NCBI GenBank assembly: GCA_038329895.1
Contig: JBBQNM010000002.1
Span: 1-64,000, forward strand
Direction of reading: 5' to 3'
Length of the DNA: 64,000 nucleotides
DNA from: Mayfieldus sp038329895
GTDB taxonomy: Bacteria > Actinomycetota > Thermoleophilia > Solirubrobacterales > 70-9
Part shown: positions 6,662-15,681 of the stretch, piece by piece
Position numbering within the stretch: position 1 is the stretch's first letter
Layout: each line of letters opens with the position of its first letter
The notes under the pieces: model-generated
The model's database searches: none
Told to the model about the DNA's origin: nothing
What the model saw: only the letters and a program-made list of their open reading frames with translations
Made by a program: the position numbers and the translations under genes

Positions 6662-9120
6662 CGCCGGGTTGCTTCAGCGGCGGGATTCTGTGCGCCGCCG
6701 GAGGCGGGTCGGTGGGTTGGCGCCGGCTCGCCGGCGGGCTCGATGTCCGGGGCCTCCAGCCGCTGGATGTAGGGCAGACGCCAAATCACGCTGGCGATCA
6801 CCAACCCAAGGGCCGCGGACAGCAGGGCCAGGAACCACTGACCGGCACTGAGCAGGGTGAGGTCGAAGAAGTCGCGCACCGGCCCTGCGGCCAGGAAGAG
6901 CGCGTAGAGCGCGCCGAGCCCGGCGACCAGCGCCAGCATGTAGCTCTGAATCGCGATGTGCTCGCGCCCCGGCCCGCGCTCCAGCAGCAGCACGAAACAG
7001 AGCCCGAGGACGATCAGCGTTGTGGTCGCCGCGGTGCGTCCGTCCTCGAGCGAGCCGCCGAACACGGTGTCGACCAGGAAGAAGGAGGCGATCGAGGCGA
7101 TCGCGATCGCCAGGCCGGCCGGCACCGCGAAGGCGGCCAAGGCCCGTAACAGGCGGGCGCGGTACAGCGGCCCGTCGGAGGGCGCCAGGGCGAGCACGAA
7201 GGAGGGGATGCCGATCGTCAGCAGGGCGGCGAGGGTGAGGTGGCGGGGCAGGAAGGGAAAGGCGAAGCCGGGGATGGCGACAAGCAGGATCAGCGCCGCC
7301 GCATACACCGTCTTGGTCATGTAGAGGCGGCCGAGCCGATGGATGTTGCGGGCGATGCGGCGCCCCTCGGCGACCGCCCTCGGCAGGCGCGAGAACTGGT
7401 CCTTGAGCAGCACGATGTCGGCCACCCCCTTTGTGACCTGGGCCCCCGAGCCCATGGCGACCGCAAGCCGGGCCCGCTTCAGCGCCGGCACGTCGTTTAC
7501 CCCGTCGCCGATCATCGCCGTGAACCGTCCCGCCGCCGAGAGCGCCCCCACCAGAGCGCTCTTCTGCTCCGGCCTGATGCGGCAGAAGATCGTGTTCTCC
7601 TCCGCGACATCGGCCAGCGCCAGCTCGCTGTCGGGCAGCTGGGAGCCATCGACCACGCCGGCGTCGGCCGGCACACCGACCGCGCGGGCCACCGCGATTA
7701 CCGTCTCGCGAGCGTCGCCTGAGATCAGCTTCAGGTCGACCTCCTGCTCGCGCATGTGGGCGAGCGTCTCGGCCGCGTCGGCGCGCAGCGTCTCCTCCAT
7801 TACGACGAGCGCCAATGCGGTCATCGGTGGCGGCGCATCGGCGGATGGGTCTCCTGGCAGTGGGCCGCTGGCCTCGCCGAAGGCGAGCACCCGCCTCCCG
7901 GCCTCGGCCTGATGGCGCAGGGTGCTGGCGAGCGTCGGAGACAGCGTCAGGGCGCCCGCCTGCTGGAGGACGTCGGGGGCGCCCAGCATGTAGACGCGGC
8001 CGTCCAGGGCCAGCCCGCTCCACTTCCACTGCGAGGAGAAGGGGACTTCGGCGCTCACATCTTGCGGTTGCGCCGGGTAGCGGTCCGCGATCGCCTGCAG
8101 GGTGCGGTTGCGGTCCGCGGCGCTTGACGCGAAACGGGCGAGCGCGTCGTGGGCGGCGGCGGGATTGGCCGGGTCGGCGACCTCGACCGAGGCCAGCTCC
8201 AGCTCGCCGTCGGTCAGCGTCCCGGTCTTGTCGATGCAGATCGTGTCGACGGCGGCCAGCGCCTCGGTGGCGCTCATCTGCTGGACCAAGGTGTCCAGCC
8301 TCGCGAGCCGCACCGCCGCCACCGCCAGCGTGACGCTCATCAGCAGCACCAGCCCCTCGGGGATCAGGGTGATGAGGCCCGCGGTGGCGGTCTGGGCCGC
8401 CTCGTGAAGGTCGGTGTGCCGGACGCTGAGAGCGAACAGCAGCAGCACCGCCAGCGGAATCATCAGCCAGGTCGCCGCGAGCAAGACCCGGTTGACCTCC
8501 TCCTGGAGCGGGGAGAGCGGGTGGCGGAAGGCGCGCGCCTCGCCGGCGAGCTTGCCCGCGTAGCTGCGCTCGCGGACCGCGTCCACCTCGTAGGTGCCCG
8601 AGCCGGCGATGCCGAAGGCGCCCGACAGGACCCGGTCGCCGCGCACCTTGCGGACGCCATCCGCCTCCCCTGTGAGCAACGACTCGTCGAGCGTCAAGCT
8701 GCGCGAGCGAATCACGTCGCCGTCGGCCACCAGCCGATCGCCGGGCTCGACCCGCACCACGTCACCGGGGACCACCTCCTCGGCGACCAGCTCCTGCACG
8801 CGCCCGTCGCGCACCACGCTTGCCTTCGGCGCCACCAGGACGGCAAGCTGGTCGAGCACCTCCTTCGCCCTCATCTCCTGGCGGATGCCGATGTAGCTGT
8901 TGACGATCGCGATCAGGCCGAAGAGCGCATCAGCGAACAGGCCCAGCGAGAGCACGACGACGAAGAAGACGCCGAGGATCAGGTTGAAGAGCGTGAAGAC
9001 GTTGCCGGCGACGATGCTCGATGCCGAGCGGCTCGAGGTCTCGGGCGGCGGTCCAAGCCGCTCGAGGCGCCGCGCCGCCTCGGCGCTGCTCAGCCCTGCT
9101 TCTCCGGCGGCGTCGGCCAT
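6658..9120 (-). CDS. P-type cation-transporting ATPase, CtpE-like
   Basis: An 820-residue membrane ATPase. Seen in order: actuator loop with SLTLDESLLTGEAD (about 140-153), PEGL in the fourth helix (254-257), phosphorylation motif CIDKTGTLTDGE with Asp297, and the hinge motif GDGVNDVPALKRA (about 540). The N-terminal NVFTLFNLILGVFF and IVNSYIGIRQEMRAKEVLD segments resemble mycobacterial CtpE, reported as a calcium transporter, rather than heavy-metal P1B pumps; there is no N-terminal CxxC domain and no CPx motif. Calcium or another divalent ion is a reasonable guess. TATAGA just before the ATG may be a leaderless -10. It is divergent from the secreted protein at 9211. Confidence 0.92.
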   Translation of the reverse strand: MADAAGEAGLSSAEAARRLERLGPPPETSSRSASSIVAGNVFTLFNLILGVFFVVVLSLGLFADALFGLIAIVNSYIGIRQEMRAKEVLDQLAVLVAPKASVVRDGRVQELVAEEVVPGDVVRVEPGDRLVADGDVIRSRSLTLDESLLTGEADGVRKVRGDRVLSGAFGIAGSGTYEVDAVRERSYAGKLAGEARAFRHPLSPLQEEVNRVLLAATWLMIPLAVLLLFALSVRHTDLHEAAQTATAGLITLIPEGLVLLMSVTLAVAAVRLARLDTLVQQMSATEALAAVDTICIDKTGTLTDGELELASVEVADPANPAAAHDALARFASSAADRNRTLQAIADRYPAQPQDVSAEVPFSSQWKWSGLALDGRVYMLGAPDVLQQAGALTLSPTLASTLRHQAEAGRRVLAFGEASGPLPGDPSADAPPPMTALALVVMEETLRADAAETLAHMREQEVDLKLISGDARETVIAVARAVGVPADAGVVDGSQLPDSELALADVAEENTIFCRIRPEQKSALVGALSAAGRFTAMIGDGVNDVPALKRARLAVAMGSGAQVTKGVADIVLLKDQFSRLPRAVAEGRRIARNIHRLGRLYMTKTVYAAALILLVAIPGFAFPFLPRHLTLAALLTIGIPSFVLALAPSDGPLYRARLLRALAAFAVPAGLAIAIASIASFFLVDTVFGGSLEDGRTAATTTLIVLGLCFVLLLERGPGREHIAIQSYMLALVAGLGALYALFLAAGPVRDFFDLTLLSAGQWFLALLSAALGLVIASVIWRLPYIQRLEAPDIEPAGEPAPTHRPASGGAQNPAAEATRR

Positions 9121-9210
9121 GGACCATCTATACCGGTCCGCCGCCCCCTGCCGCTACCATCGCCGCCCGTTTGGGTTGGGGGGAGTGGTCCGACGGGGGC
9201 CACAAGGCAT

Positions 9211-10665
9211 ATGCGATCCGTTGTCACAGCTATTGCGGCACTCCTGGCCGCGTTCATCCTCGCGCCCGCCGCGGCGGGCGCGCAGCTCAACGCTGGCGAC
9301 ATCGTGGTCGCCGACCCCAATGCGTTCGGCGGAAACGGTGGGCTGATCGACGTCAACCCCGACACCGGGGCGCAGACCGCGCTCTCCAACGACACGATCT
9401 CCACCCAGAACCTGTTCACGGATCCGACCGGGGTCGCCTTCGATCCGGACGGCTCGATCATCGTCGCCGACCCGAACGCGTTCGGCGGCACCGGTGGCCT
9501 GATCCGGGTCGATCCTGCGAGCGGCCAGCAGACGCCGCTGTCGAGCAACGCGATCTCGACCCACGGGCTGTTCGCCGACCCGGTGGGCATCGCCGTGGCC
9601 CACTCCGGATTGCTGCTCGTTGCAGACTCCAACGCCTACGGCAGTGGCGCGGTGATCGCCGTCGATCCAAGCACCGGCGAGCAGACGCTGGTCTCGAACA
9701 ACACGCTGTCGCCCCCGGGGATGTTCGTCAACCCCTTCGGCATCACGGTCGAGGGCAGCGGCACGATCCTGATCGCCGACCCCGATTCCCCGGCGGCGGT
9801 CTCTGGCACGAAGGGGGCGATCATCGCGGTGGATCCGCTCACCGGGGCCCAGAAGCTGGTCACCAACAACGACAACTCCCAGGCCGATCTGTTCAGCAAT
9901 CCGCTCGGGGTTGCGGTCGAGACGCCCGGCACGCTGCTGGTCGCCAACACGGCCGCCGACCCGAACGCGGACGGCGTCGTCCTCGTCAACCGCTCGAGCG
10001 GCCAGCAATACGCCCTTTCCGCCGAGGGAATCTTCGTCGCCCCCACCGGGATCGCCATGGACCTCGATGGCCGGGCGCTGGTCGCCGACAGCGCGGCGTT
10101 CGGTGGCGGTGGGGGCGTGATTCGGGTCGAGCCGACCACCGGGGTCAAGAGCACCGTCACCGGCAATCCCAGCTCGCCCGATGCGTCGCTCGTCGATCCG
10201 AGCGGGGTCATGGTCGTGCCGCCGACATGCCTGGGTCGCTACGCGACGATCGTCGGCACCCAGGCGGCCGACTCGCTCACCGGGACCCCGGGCCCGGATG
10301 TGGTCTCGGCCCGCAGCGGCGACGACATCGTCGACGGTAAGGGCGGCGCGGACCTGATCTGCGGCGACGACGGACGTGACCGCCTGATCGGCCACGACGG
10401 CAAGGACCGCTTCCTGGGCGGCGCCAGCGCCGACGTGATCCTGGGTGGAAACGGCGCCGACGCCGCCAAGGGCCAGGGGGGCAACGACAAGATCGACGGC
10501 GGCCGCGGTAACGACAGCCTCTACGGGCAGCAGCAGAGGGACAACCTGGTCGGCGGCAAGGGAAAGGACCTGCTCAAGGGCGGACCGGGCCGAGACAGGC
10601 TGACCGGCGGACCGGGCCACGACAGGCTGCGCGGCGGCCCCGGCAGGGACAAGCAAAAGCAATAG
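9211..10665 (+). CDS. Secreted beta-propeller protein with C-terminal GGxGxD calcium-type repeats
   Basis: A 484-residue exported protein. A signal peptide is visible (MRSVVTAIAALLAAFILAPA, cleavage probably after AGA near residue 24). Residues 30-340 hold about six repeats of roughly 50 residues of the type GDIVVADPNAFGG...GVDP.TG.Q...S, with TGVAFDPDGSIIVAD-like strands, consistent with an NHL-like propeller. Residues 345-480 hold nonapeptide RTX-like repeats (GGNGADAAKGQ, GGRGNDSLYG, GGKGKDLLKG), becoming Arg/Lys-rich and degenerate near the end. RTX repeats bind calcium in known proteins. The partner or ligand is unknown. The ATG has no clear Shine-Dalgarno; it is set by the signal peptide. 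Confidence 0.85.
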   Translation: MRSVVTAIAALLAAFILAPAAAGAQLNAGDIVVADPNAFGGNGGLIDVNPDTGAQTALSNDTISTQNLFTDPTGVAFDPDGSIIVADPNAFGGTGGLIRVDPASGQQTPLSSNAISTHGLFADPVGIAVAHSGLLLVADSNAYGSGAVIAVDPSTGEQTLVSNNTLSPPGMFVNPFGITVEGSGTILIADPDSPAAVSGTKGAIIAVDPLTGAQKLVTNNDNSQADLFSNPLGVAVETPGTLLVANTAADPNADGVVLVNRSSGQQYALSAEGIFVAPTGIAMDLDGRALVADSAAFGGGGGVIRVEPTTGVKSTVTGNPSSPDASLVDPSGVMVVPPTCLGRYATIVGTQAADSLTGTPGPDVVSARSGDDIVDGKGGADLICGDDGRDRLIGHDGKDRFLGGASADVILGGNGADAAKGQGGNDKIDGGRGNDSLYGQQQRDNLVGGKGKDLLKGGPGRDRLTGGPGHDRLRGGPGRDKQKQ

Positions 10666-10668
10666 GGT
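10663..10668 (+). promoter_or_regulatory. -10 element TAGGGT before the luciferase-like gene
   Basis: TANNNT hexamer nine bases before the ATG at 10678. It also contains the stop codon of the upstream gene. No Shine-Dalgarno is seen in the 12-bp gap. Confidence 0.4.
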
Positions 10669-10677
10669 TGGCGCCAG

Positions 10678-11739
10678 ATGGCGCTGAAGCTGGGCCTCAA
10701 CCTCGGCTACTGGGGGATGGGCCCCCAGGGGCAGGACGCGATCGAGATCGTCCGCCACGCCGAGCGTGCGGGCTACGAATCGGTGTGGGTGGCGGAGTCA
10801 TACGGCTCCGACGTGGTCAGCGTCCTCGCCTGGATCGCGGCCCAGACCGAGACGATCAAGCTCGGGGCCGCGATCATGCAGGTACCCGCCCGCCCGCCCG
10901 CTGCGGCGGCGATGGCCGGCTGCACGATCGACGCTCTGTCTGGCGGCCGCTTCATGTTCGGCTTCGGGCCATCCGGCCCGCAGGTCTCCGAGGGCTGGTA
11001 CGGGGTGCCCTACCGCAAGCCATGGGGCCGTACGCGCGAGTACGTCGAGATCGTGCGCGAGATCGTCGCCCGCGAGGGACCGCTGGACTACCAAGGTGAG
11101 CATTACCAGCTCCCACTGCCGGATGGCGAGGGGAAGGCGCTGAAGCTCAACATCCACCCGGTCCGGGACCAGATCCCGATCTTCCTCGGTGCGATCGGCC
11201 GCAAGTCGGTGGAGCTGGCGGCAGAGATCGCCGACGGCTGGATCCCGATCTTCTCCAGTGCCGAGGCCTTCGAGCAGGCCTGGGGCGAGCATGTCGACGC
11301 GGGGCTTGCGAAGGGCGGCCGTACCCGCGAGGACCTTGAGATCTCCCCGACGCTGCAGGTGGCGATCGACGGCGACCTCGATGGGGCGCGTGGTTTCGTC
11401 AAGGCTGGGCTGCTCCTCTACTTCGGCGGCATGGGAAGCCGCAAGACCAACTTCTACGTCGACCTCGCCCATCGCTTCGGGTTCGGCGAGGTCGCCGGCG
11501 AGGTACAGCGCCTCTATCTGGACGGCGACCGCGAGGCGGCCTATGAGGCGATTCCCGACGAGGTCGCCGACGCGACCTCGCTGGTCGGCACCGAACAGGA
11601 AGTGGCGGAGCGGATCGAGCGCTACCGCGACATCGGCGTGTCGCGGCTGATCGTCTCGCCGGTGCAGCTCGACGAGGGTGAGCGGCTGCACACCCTCGAT
11701 CGACTCGCCGCCCTGGCTGGCGCCAAGGCGACTGCCTGA
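10678..11739 (+). CDS. LLM-class (luciferase-like) F420-dependent oxidoreductase
   Basis: A 353-residue TIM-barrel oxidoreductase of the bacterial luciferase-like family. Typical blocks are LGLNLGYWGMGP at the N-terminus, HAERAGYESVWVAESYGSD (about 25-45), GAAIMQVPARPP with the non-prolyl cis-peptide region, and LSGGRFMFGFGPSGPQV (about 88-105). Actinobacterial members of this type often use coenzyme F420, but FMN use cannot be excluded from sequence. The substrate is unknown. It stands just upstream of the transhydrogenase operon, which would fit a redox setting. Confidence 0.88.
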   Translation: MALKLGLNLGYWGMGPQGQDAIEIVRHAERAGYESVWVAESYGSDVVSVLAWIAAQTETIKLGAAIMQVPARPPAAAAMAGCTIDALSGGRFMFGFGPSGPQVSEGWYGVPYRKPWGRTREYVEIVREIVAREGPLDYQGEHYQLPLPDGEGKALKLNIHPVRDQIPIFLGAIGRKSVELAAEIADGWIPIFSSAEAFEQAWGEHVDAGLAKGGRTREDLEISPTLQVAIDGDLDGARGFVKAGLLLYFGGMGSRKTNFYVDLAHRFGFGEVAGEVQRLYLDGDREAAYEAIPDEVADATSLVGTEQEVAERIERYRDIGVSRLIVSPVQLDEGERLHTLDRLAALAGAKATA

Positions 11740-11770
11740 GCGGATTGCATAGGCTGCGCGCCTCTCCGCG

Positions 11771-12940
11771 ATGAGGATCGGGGTCCCGAAAGAGACGGCC
11801 GAGGGGGAGCGCCGTGTGGCGTTGATCCCTGACGTGGTCAAGTCGCTGAAGGAATCCGGGCTCGATGTCGCGGTCGAGTCTGGTGCCGGCGCCGAGTCTG
11901 GGCACCCCGACCCCCAATACACGGAGGCCGGCGCGGAGGTCGGGGGCGCCGACGCCGCCTGGGAGGCCGACGTGGTGCTGCGCGTGGCGGTGCCCAGCAG
12001 CGAGGAGATCGGGCGGCTGCGCAGCGGCCAGGTCGTGATCGGCCACCTCGCCCCGCTGACCTCGGCGGAGACGACGAAGGCGCTGGTGGAAGCAGGAGTG
12101 ACCAGCTTCGCGATGGAGGCGATCCCACGCATCACCCGGGCGCAGGCGATGGACGCGCTCAGCTCGCAGGCCAACGTCGCCGGCTACGCCGCCGCGCTGC
12201 TGGCGGCGCGCGAGGTGGGGCGCTTCTTCCCGATGATGACCACCGCAGCCGGGACGGTGGCCCCCGCGAAGGTCTTGGTGCTCGGCGCGGGTGTCGCCGG
12301 CCTACAGGCGATCGCGACTGCGAAGCGCCTCGGGGCGATCGTGACCGGATTCGACATCCGCCGCGCGGCCTGGGAGCAGATCGCGAGCCTCGGCGGCCGT
12401 CCCCTGGAGCTCGACTTCATCCCCGACGCCGAGGCCGAGGGCGGCTACGCCCGCCCGCTCACCGACGAGGAGAACGAGCAGGTGCGAGAGGCGCTGACCG
12501 AGAACGCCGCCAGGCAGGACGTGATCATCACCACCGCCCAGATTCCCGGGCGCCCGGCGCCGCTGCTGATCACCGCCGAGGCGGTGCGGGGCATGCAACC
12601 GGGCTCGGTGATCGTCGACCTCGCCGCCGACTCCGGCGGCAACTGCGAGCTGGCGCAGCCGGGAAAGACAGTGGTCGAGAACGGCGTCAAGGTGATCGGC
12701 CCCAGCAACCTGCCCAGCGAGATGGCCGTCCACGCCTCGCAGCTCTACGCAAAGAACGTCGAGAGCCTGCTCGGCCTGATGGTCGACGAGGAGGGCAACC
12801 TGAAGATCGACTTCGACGACGAGATCATCGCCGGCGCCTGCATCACCCACGAGGGCGAGATCCGCAATGAGCGCGCCAAGGAGCTGGCTGGAGCCAGCGA
12901 CCGAGGAACGAGGAACGAGGAACGAGGAACGAGCCAATGA
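11771..12940 (+). CDS. pntAA: NAD(P) transhydrogenase alpha subunit, NAD-binding domain (PntAA)
   Basis: A 389-residue soluble domain I of proton-translocating transhydrogenase, which passes hydride between NADH and NADP+ at the membrane. Visible: N-terminal RIGVPKETAEGERRVALIP, the Rossmann glycine motif VLGAGVAGLQAIATAKRLGA (about 175-195) and the RQDVIITTAQIPGRPAPLL block. The subunit is split from the membrane part (PntAB), the three-gene arrangement common in Actinobacteria and Rhodospirillum. A TAGGCT -10 candidate is at 11750-11755. The last residues (RGTRNEERGT) are encoded by a heptanucleotide tandem repeat and look unlike the conserved family end. Stop overlaps the pntAB start. Confidence 0.95.
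   Translation: MRIGVPKETAEGERRVALIPDVVKSLKESGLDVAVESGAGAESGHPDPQYTEAGAEVGGADAAWEADVVLRVAVPSSEEIGRLRSGQVVIGHLAPLTSAETTKALVEAGVTSFAMEAIPRITRAQAMDALSSQANVAGYAAALLAAREVGRFFPMMTTAAGTVAPAKVLVLGAGVAGLQAIATAKRLGAIVTGFDIRRAAWEQIASLGGRPLELDFIPDAEAEGGYARPLTDEENEQVREALTENAARQDVIITTAQIPGRPAPLLITAEAVRGMQPGSVIVDLAADSGGNCELAQPGKTVVENGVKVIGPSNLPSEMAVHASQLYAKNVESLLGLMVDEEGNLKIDFDDEIIAGACITHEGEIRNERAKELAGASDRGTRNEERGTSQ
12902..12933 (+). repeat. Heptanucleotide tandem repeat (CGAGGAA, about 4.6 copies) at the end of pntAA
   Basis: Four full CGAGGAA units plus CGAG, in frame with pntAA and ending four bases before the pntAB ATG at 12937. Each unit contains GAGG, a Shine-Dalgarno-like string, so the array provides the ribosome site for pntAB. 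As the unit is not a multiple of three, gain or loss of a copy would shift the pntAA frame. Confidence 0.85.
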
Positions 12941-13287
12941 CCCTAGCCACCGAATTCGTCATCTTCGTATTGGCGGCGTTCGCCGGCTTCGCGGTGATCT
13001 CGAAGGTGCCGACGACGCTGCACACGCCGCTGATGTCGCAGACCAACGCGATCCACGGCATCGTGCTGCTCGGGGGCCTGATCGTGATCGGCGCTTCCGA
13101 CCGGACGCTGGATCACGTGATCGGGACGATCGCGATCGCCTTCGGGACGATCAACATCGTCGGCGGGTTCCTGGTCACCGACCGGATGCTGGGGATGTTC
13201 ACCCGCAAGCCGAAACAAGAGCCGGCCGCCTCCTCGGCTGCGCGTCCGGGGGCGGCCGGGTCTGAGGAAGGCCCCGAGGAGAGCTGA
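12937..13287 (+). CDS. pntAB: NAD(P) transhydrogenase alpha subunit part 2 (PntAB, membrane)
   Basis: A 116-residue membrane subunit with three helices: TEFVIFVLAAFAGFAVISKV, HGIVLLGGLIVIGA and the segment around IGTIAIAFGTINIVGGFLVTDRML. The last is the conserved PntAB end that precedes a short charged tail. It forms the membrane channel with PntB. Overlaps pntAA by four bases (ATGA) and pntB by one (TGATG), so the operon is translationally coupled throughout. Confidence 0.94.
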   Translation: MTLATEFVIFVLAAFAGFAVISKVPTTLHTPLMSQTNAIHGIVLLGGLIVIGASDRTLDHVIGTIAIAFGTINIVGGFLVTDRMLGMFTRKPKQEPAASSAARPGAAGSEEGPEES

Positions 13288-14708
13288 TGCCCGCAGTGCC
13301 CCTCGCCCTGGCGCCCAACTCGGACGCGATCACGGCGATGTACATCGTCGCCTTCTCGCTGTTCATCTACGGCCTCATGCAGGGCACCCACCCGACCACC
13401 GCGAAGCGCGGCAACATGATCGCCGCGGTCGGGATGGGGATCGCGATCGTCGCCACCCTCCTGCAATCGGTAATCGGGAACTGGGGCCTGATCGTCCTCG
13501 GGATCGCGGTCGGAACCGCCGTCGGCGTGCCGGCGGCGCGCAACGTGAAGATGACCGCGGTGCCGCAGATGGTGGCGCTGTTCAACGGCGTCGGCGGCGG
13601 CGCGGCGGCGCTGATCTCCTGGGCCGAGTTCCGCCACCAGCTCCACCTCGGCGGGGACATCCCGCTCGACGTCATGATCCCGCTCCTGTTCTCGGCCGTG
13701 ATCGGCTCGATCTCCTTCTGGGGATCGAACATCGCCTTCGCCAAGCTTCAGGAGCTTCTTCCCGGGCGGCCGATCCTGCTGCCCGGCCAGCACATCTTCA
13801 ACGGCGCGTTGCTGGCCGCGATCCTGACCGGCTGCGTGGTGCTTGCGGCAAACCACGGCTCCGACCCCTCCCAGGCGCTGTTCATCGGCGTGCTGGTCGG
13901 CACTGCGGTGCTCGGCAACCTCTTCGTCTTACCGATCGGCGGCGCCGACATGCCGGTGGTGATCTCGCTGCTGAACGCGTTCACCGGCCTGGCGGCGGCG
14001 GCGGCCGGGTTCGCGCTCGACAACGTGGTGCTGATCGTCGCCGGCACCCTGGTCGGCTCCTCGGGAACGATCCTCACCCTGGAGATGAGCGAGGCGATGA
14101 ATCGCTCGGTCGGCAACCTCCTGTTCTCAGGCTTCGGCGCCCCGTCCGCTGCCGGACCGGGGACGGCCGAGGAGCGGCCGTACAAGTCGATGGGGCCGCA
14201 GGACGCTGCGATCGCGCTCGCTTACGCCGATCAGGTCGTCGTCGTCCCCGGTTACGGGATGGCGGTCGCGCAGGCCCAGCACGCGGTCAAGGAGATGGCG
14301 ACTGAGTTGGAGAAGAAGGGCGTCAAGGTCCAATACGCGATCCATCCGGTCGCCGGGCGGATGCCGGGCCACATGAATGTCCTGCTCGCCGAGGCCGACG
14401 TTCCCTACGAGCAGCTACGGGAGATGGACGAGATAAATCCCGAGATGCCGCAGACCGACGTCGCGCTGGTGATCGGCGCCAACGACGTCACCAATCCGGC
14501 GGCGAAGGACAACGCCGACAGCCCGATCTACGGGATGCCGATCATTGAGGTCGATCAGGCCCAGCAGGTGATCGTGCTGAAGCGCTCGATGAACCCCGGC
14601 TTCGCCGGCATCGACAACGACCTCTTCTACCACGAGAAGACCTCGATGCTGTTCGGCGACGCGAAGTCGTCGGTGGGCGAGATCACGGGCGAGCTGGGCG
14701 AGTTGTAG
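13287..14708 (+). CDS. pntB: NAD(P) transhydrogenase beta subunit (PntB)
   Basis: A 473-residue subunit: about eight to nine membrane helices (residues 1-265) followed by the NADP(H)-binding domain III. The latter shows VVVPGYGMAVAQAQHAVKEM (about 310), VKYAIHPVAGRMPGHMN-like sequence (VQYAIHPVAGRMPGHMN), DVALVIGANDVTNPAAKDN and VIVLKRSMNPGFAGIDNDLF, all diagnostic for NADP binding in PntB. With PntAA and PntAB it makes the proton-coupled transhydrogenase supplying NADPH. The ATG shares one base with the pntAB stop. The gene ends one base before the stop of the convergent gene at 14709. Confidence 0.96.
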   Translation: MPAVPLALAPNSDAITAMYIVAFSLFIYGLMQGTHPTTAKRGNMIAAVGMGIAIVATLLQSVIGNWGLIVLGIAVGTAVGVPAARNVKMTAVPQMVALFNGVGGGAAALISWAEFRHQLHLGGDIPLDVMIPLLFSAVIGSISFWGSNIAFAKLQELLPGRPILLPGQHIFNGALLAAILTGCVVLAANHGSDPSQALFIGVLVGTAVLGNLFVLPIGGADMPVVISLLNAFTGLAAAAAGFALDNVVLIVAGTLVGSSGTILTLEMSEAMNRSVGNLLFSGFGAPSAAGPGTAEERPYKSMGPQDAAIALAYADQVVVVPGYGMAVAQAQHAVKEMATELEKKGVKVQYAIHPVAGRMPGHMNVLLAEADVPYEQLREMDEINPEMPQTDVALVIGANDVTNPAAKDNADSPIYGMPIIEVDQAQQVIVLKRSMNPGFAGIDNDLFYHEKTSMLFGDAKSSVGEITGELGEL

Positions 14709-15359
14709 CTACCTGCCGCTGAGCAGGAAGCCGTGCAAAAAGCAGTCGTCGGCGGTGCCGAAGCCGTTGTCGTCCCTGTCCAACTCGTACTCGAAGCGCG
14801 TGATGGTGCCGTCGAGGCGCCGAACGGTGGCGAAGCCCGTCGCGGCGCTGTTCGTGGTCACGGATTGCGTCGTCGCTGAGTCGAATTGCTGGGTTCCCGA
14901 GTTCGGCTCGAAAACCGTCCCGGCGTCGCCCGGCGCGCTGCCGTGGACCTGCATCACAGCGTTGCCCCCGGTGCAGACGAAGAGCACCGCCAACCCGCCC
15001 TGGGCGACGACCTGGTTCGCGGCCGAGGGGTCGGGCTGCGATGCGCGCACCACCCGCTCGGTGATTCCGTTCACAGTGCGGGCGTCCTCGGCGGACGGGA
15101 CCAGTCCCAGCGTCGCCTCCCGAATGTCCTTGCCGGTCAGCGACTCATTGGAGACCTTGCGGCTGTTGATCGAGCCCCCCGCGATGTCCTGCCGCTTGAC
15201 CTGCTTGTTCTTGATGTGGAAAGAGTGGATCGCGTTCTTGCGGATGCCCTGGGCGCCGATCTTGCTCGCCGCGTAGACGGCGCCGCCGCCCACCGCGACC
15301 ACCAGGGCGATCGTGGAGACGACGTTGGCGTAGGTGAGTCTGCGTCGAAGGCGCCCCAT
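14709..15359 (-). CDS. Secreted or anchored protein of the RLTYANVVSTIAL family
   Basis: A 216-residue protein with an N-terminal helix (MGRLRRRLTYANVVSTIALVVAVGGGAVYAASK) followed by short repeats IHSFHIKNKQVKRQDIAGGSINSRKVSNESLTGKDI, which look like a stalk, and a C-terminal domain of about 120 residues rich in small and polar residues. I recognise this arrangement as common in Solirubrobacterales; no function is known. It resembles the protein at 25826-26350 in layout. The ATG overlaps the stop of the LapA-like gene (TGATG), so the two are co-translated. Confidence 0.75.
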   Translation of the reverse strand: MGRLRRRLTYANVVSTIALVVAVGGGAVYAASKIGAQGIRKNAIHSFHIKNKQVKRQDIAGGSINSRKVSNESLTGKDIREATLGLVPSAEDARTVNGITERVVRASQPDPSAANQVVAQGGLAVLFVCTGGNAVMQVHGSAPGDAGTVFEPNSGTQQFDSATTQSVTTNSAATGFATVRRLDGTITRFEYELDRDDNGFGTADDCFLHGFLLSGR

Positions 15360-15601
15360 CAGCCCTCGTGGGCGCGGCGTTCCTCACGGCGGTGGCGGTG
15401 GATCAGCGGTCCCACGTAGCCGATCACCGCTCCGATGCCGACCGCCACCAGAAGGGTCACGATCAGCGGCGCGGTCGTAGTGATGAACAGAACGTCGACC
15501 TTGACGTCCTGCGAGTTCTGAAGCGCCACGATCACCACCACGGCGATCAGCACCCCGACGATCCATGCGCGCCAGTTGACGCCCTTCTTTTCTTGCGTCA
15601 A
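15359..15601 (-). CDS. LapA-domain (DUF1049) small membrane protein
   Basis: An 80-residue protein with two membrane helices (WRAWIVGVLIAVVVIVAL and APLIVTLLVAVGIGAVIGYV) separated by QNSQDVKVDVLFITTTA, then a basic tail. The Q-N-S/T-Q-x-V-x-V-x-F segment is the hallmark of the LapA/YciS family, whose E. coli member acts in lipopolysaccharide control; in Gram-positives its role is unknown. The TTG start at 15601 is chosen because GAGAGGTG lies before it and no ATG or GTG follows; GTG codons further upstream are possible. Confidence 0.72.
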   Translation of the reverse strand: MTQEKKGVNWRAWIVGVLIAVVVIVALQNSQDVKVDVLFITTTAPLIVTLLVAVGIGAVIGYVGPLIHRHRREERRAHEG

Positions 15602-15669
15602 GACCGCATCACCTCTCCGGCGCCACCATACCGGCACCCCCTGCGTGCAACTGGTGAGCTCGGCCCTCC

Positions 15670-15675
15670 TAGCGT
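15670..15675 (+). promoter_or_regulatory. -10 element TAGCGT, probable leaderless promoter
   Basis: TANNNT hexamer ending six bases before the GTG at 15682; no Shine-Dalgarno in the gap. Confidence 0.45.
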
Positions 15676-15681
15676 CGAGCC

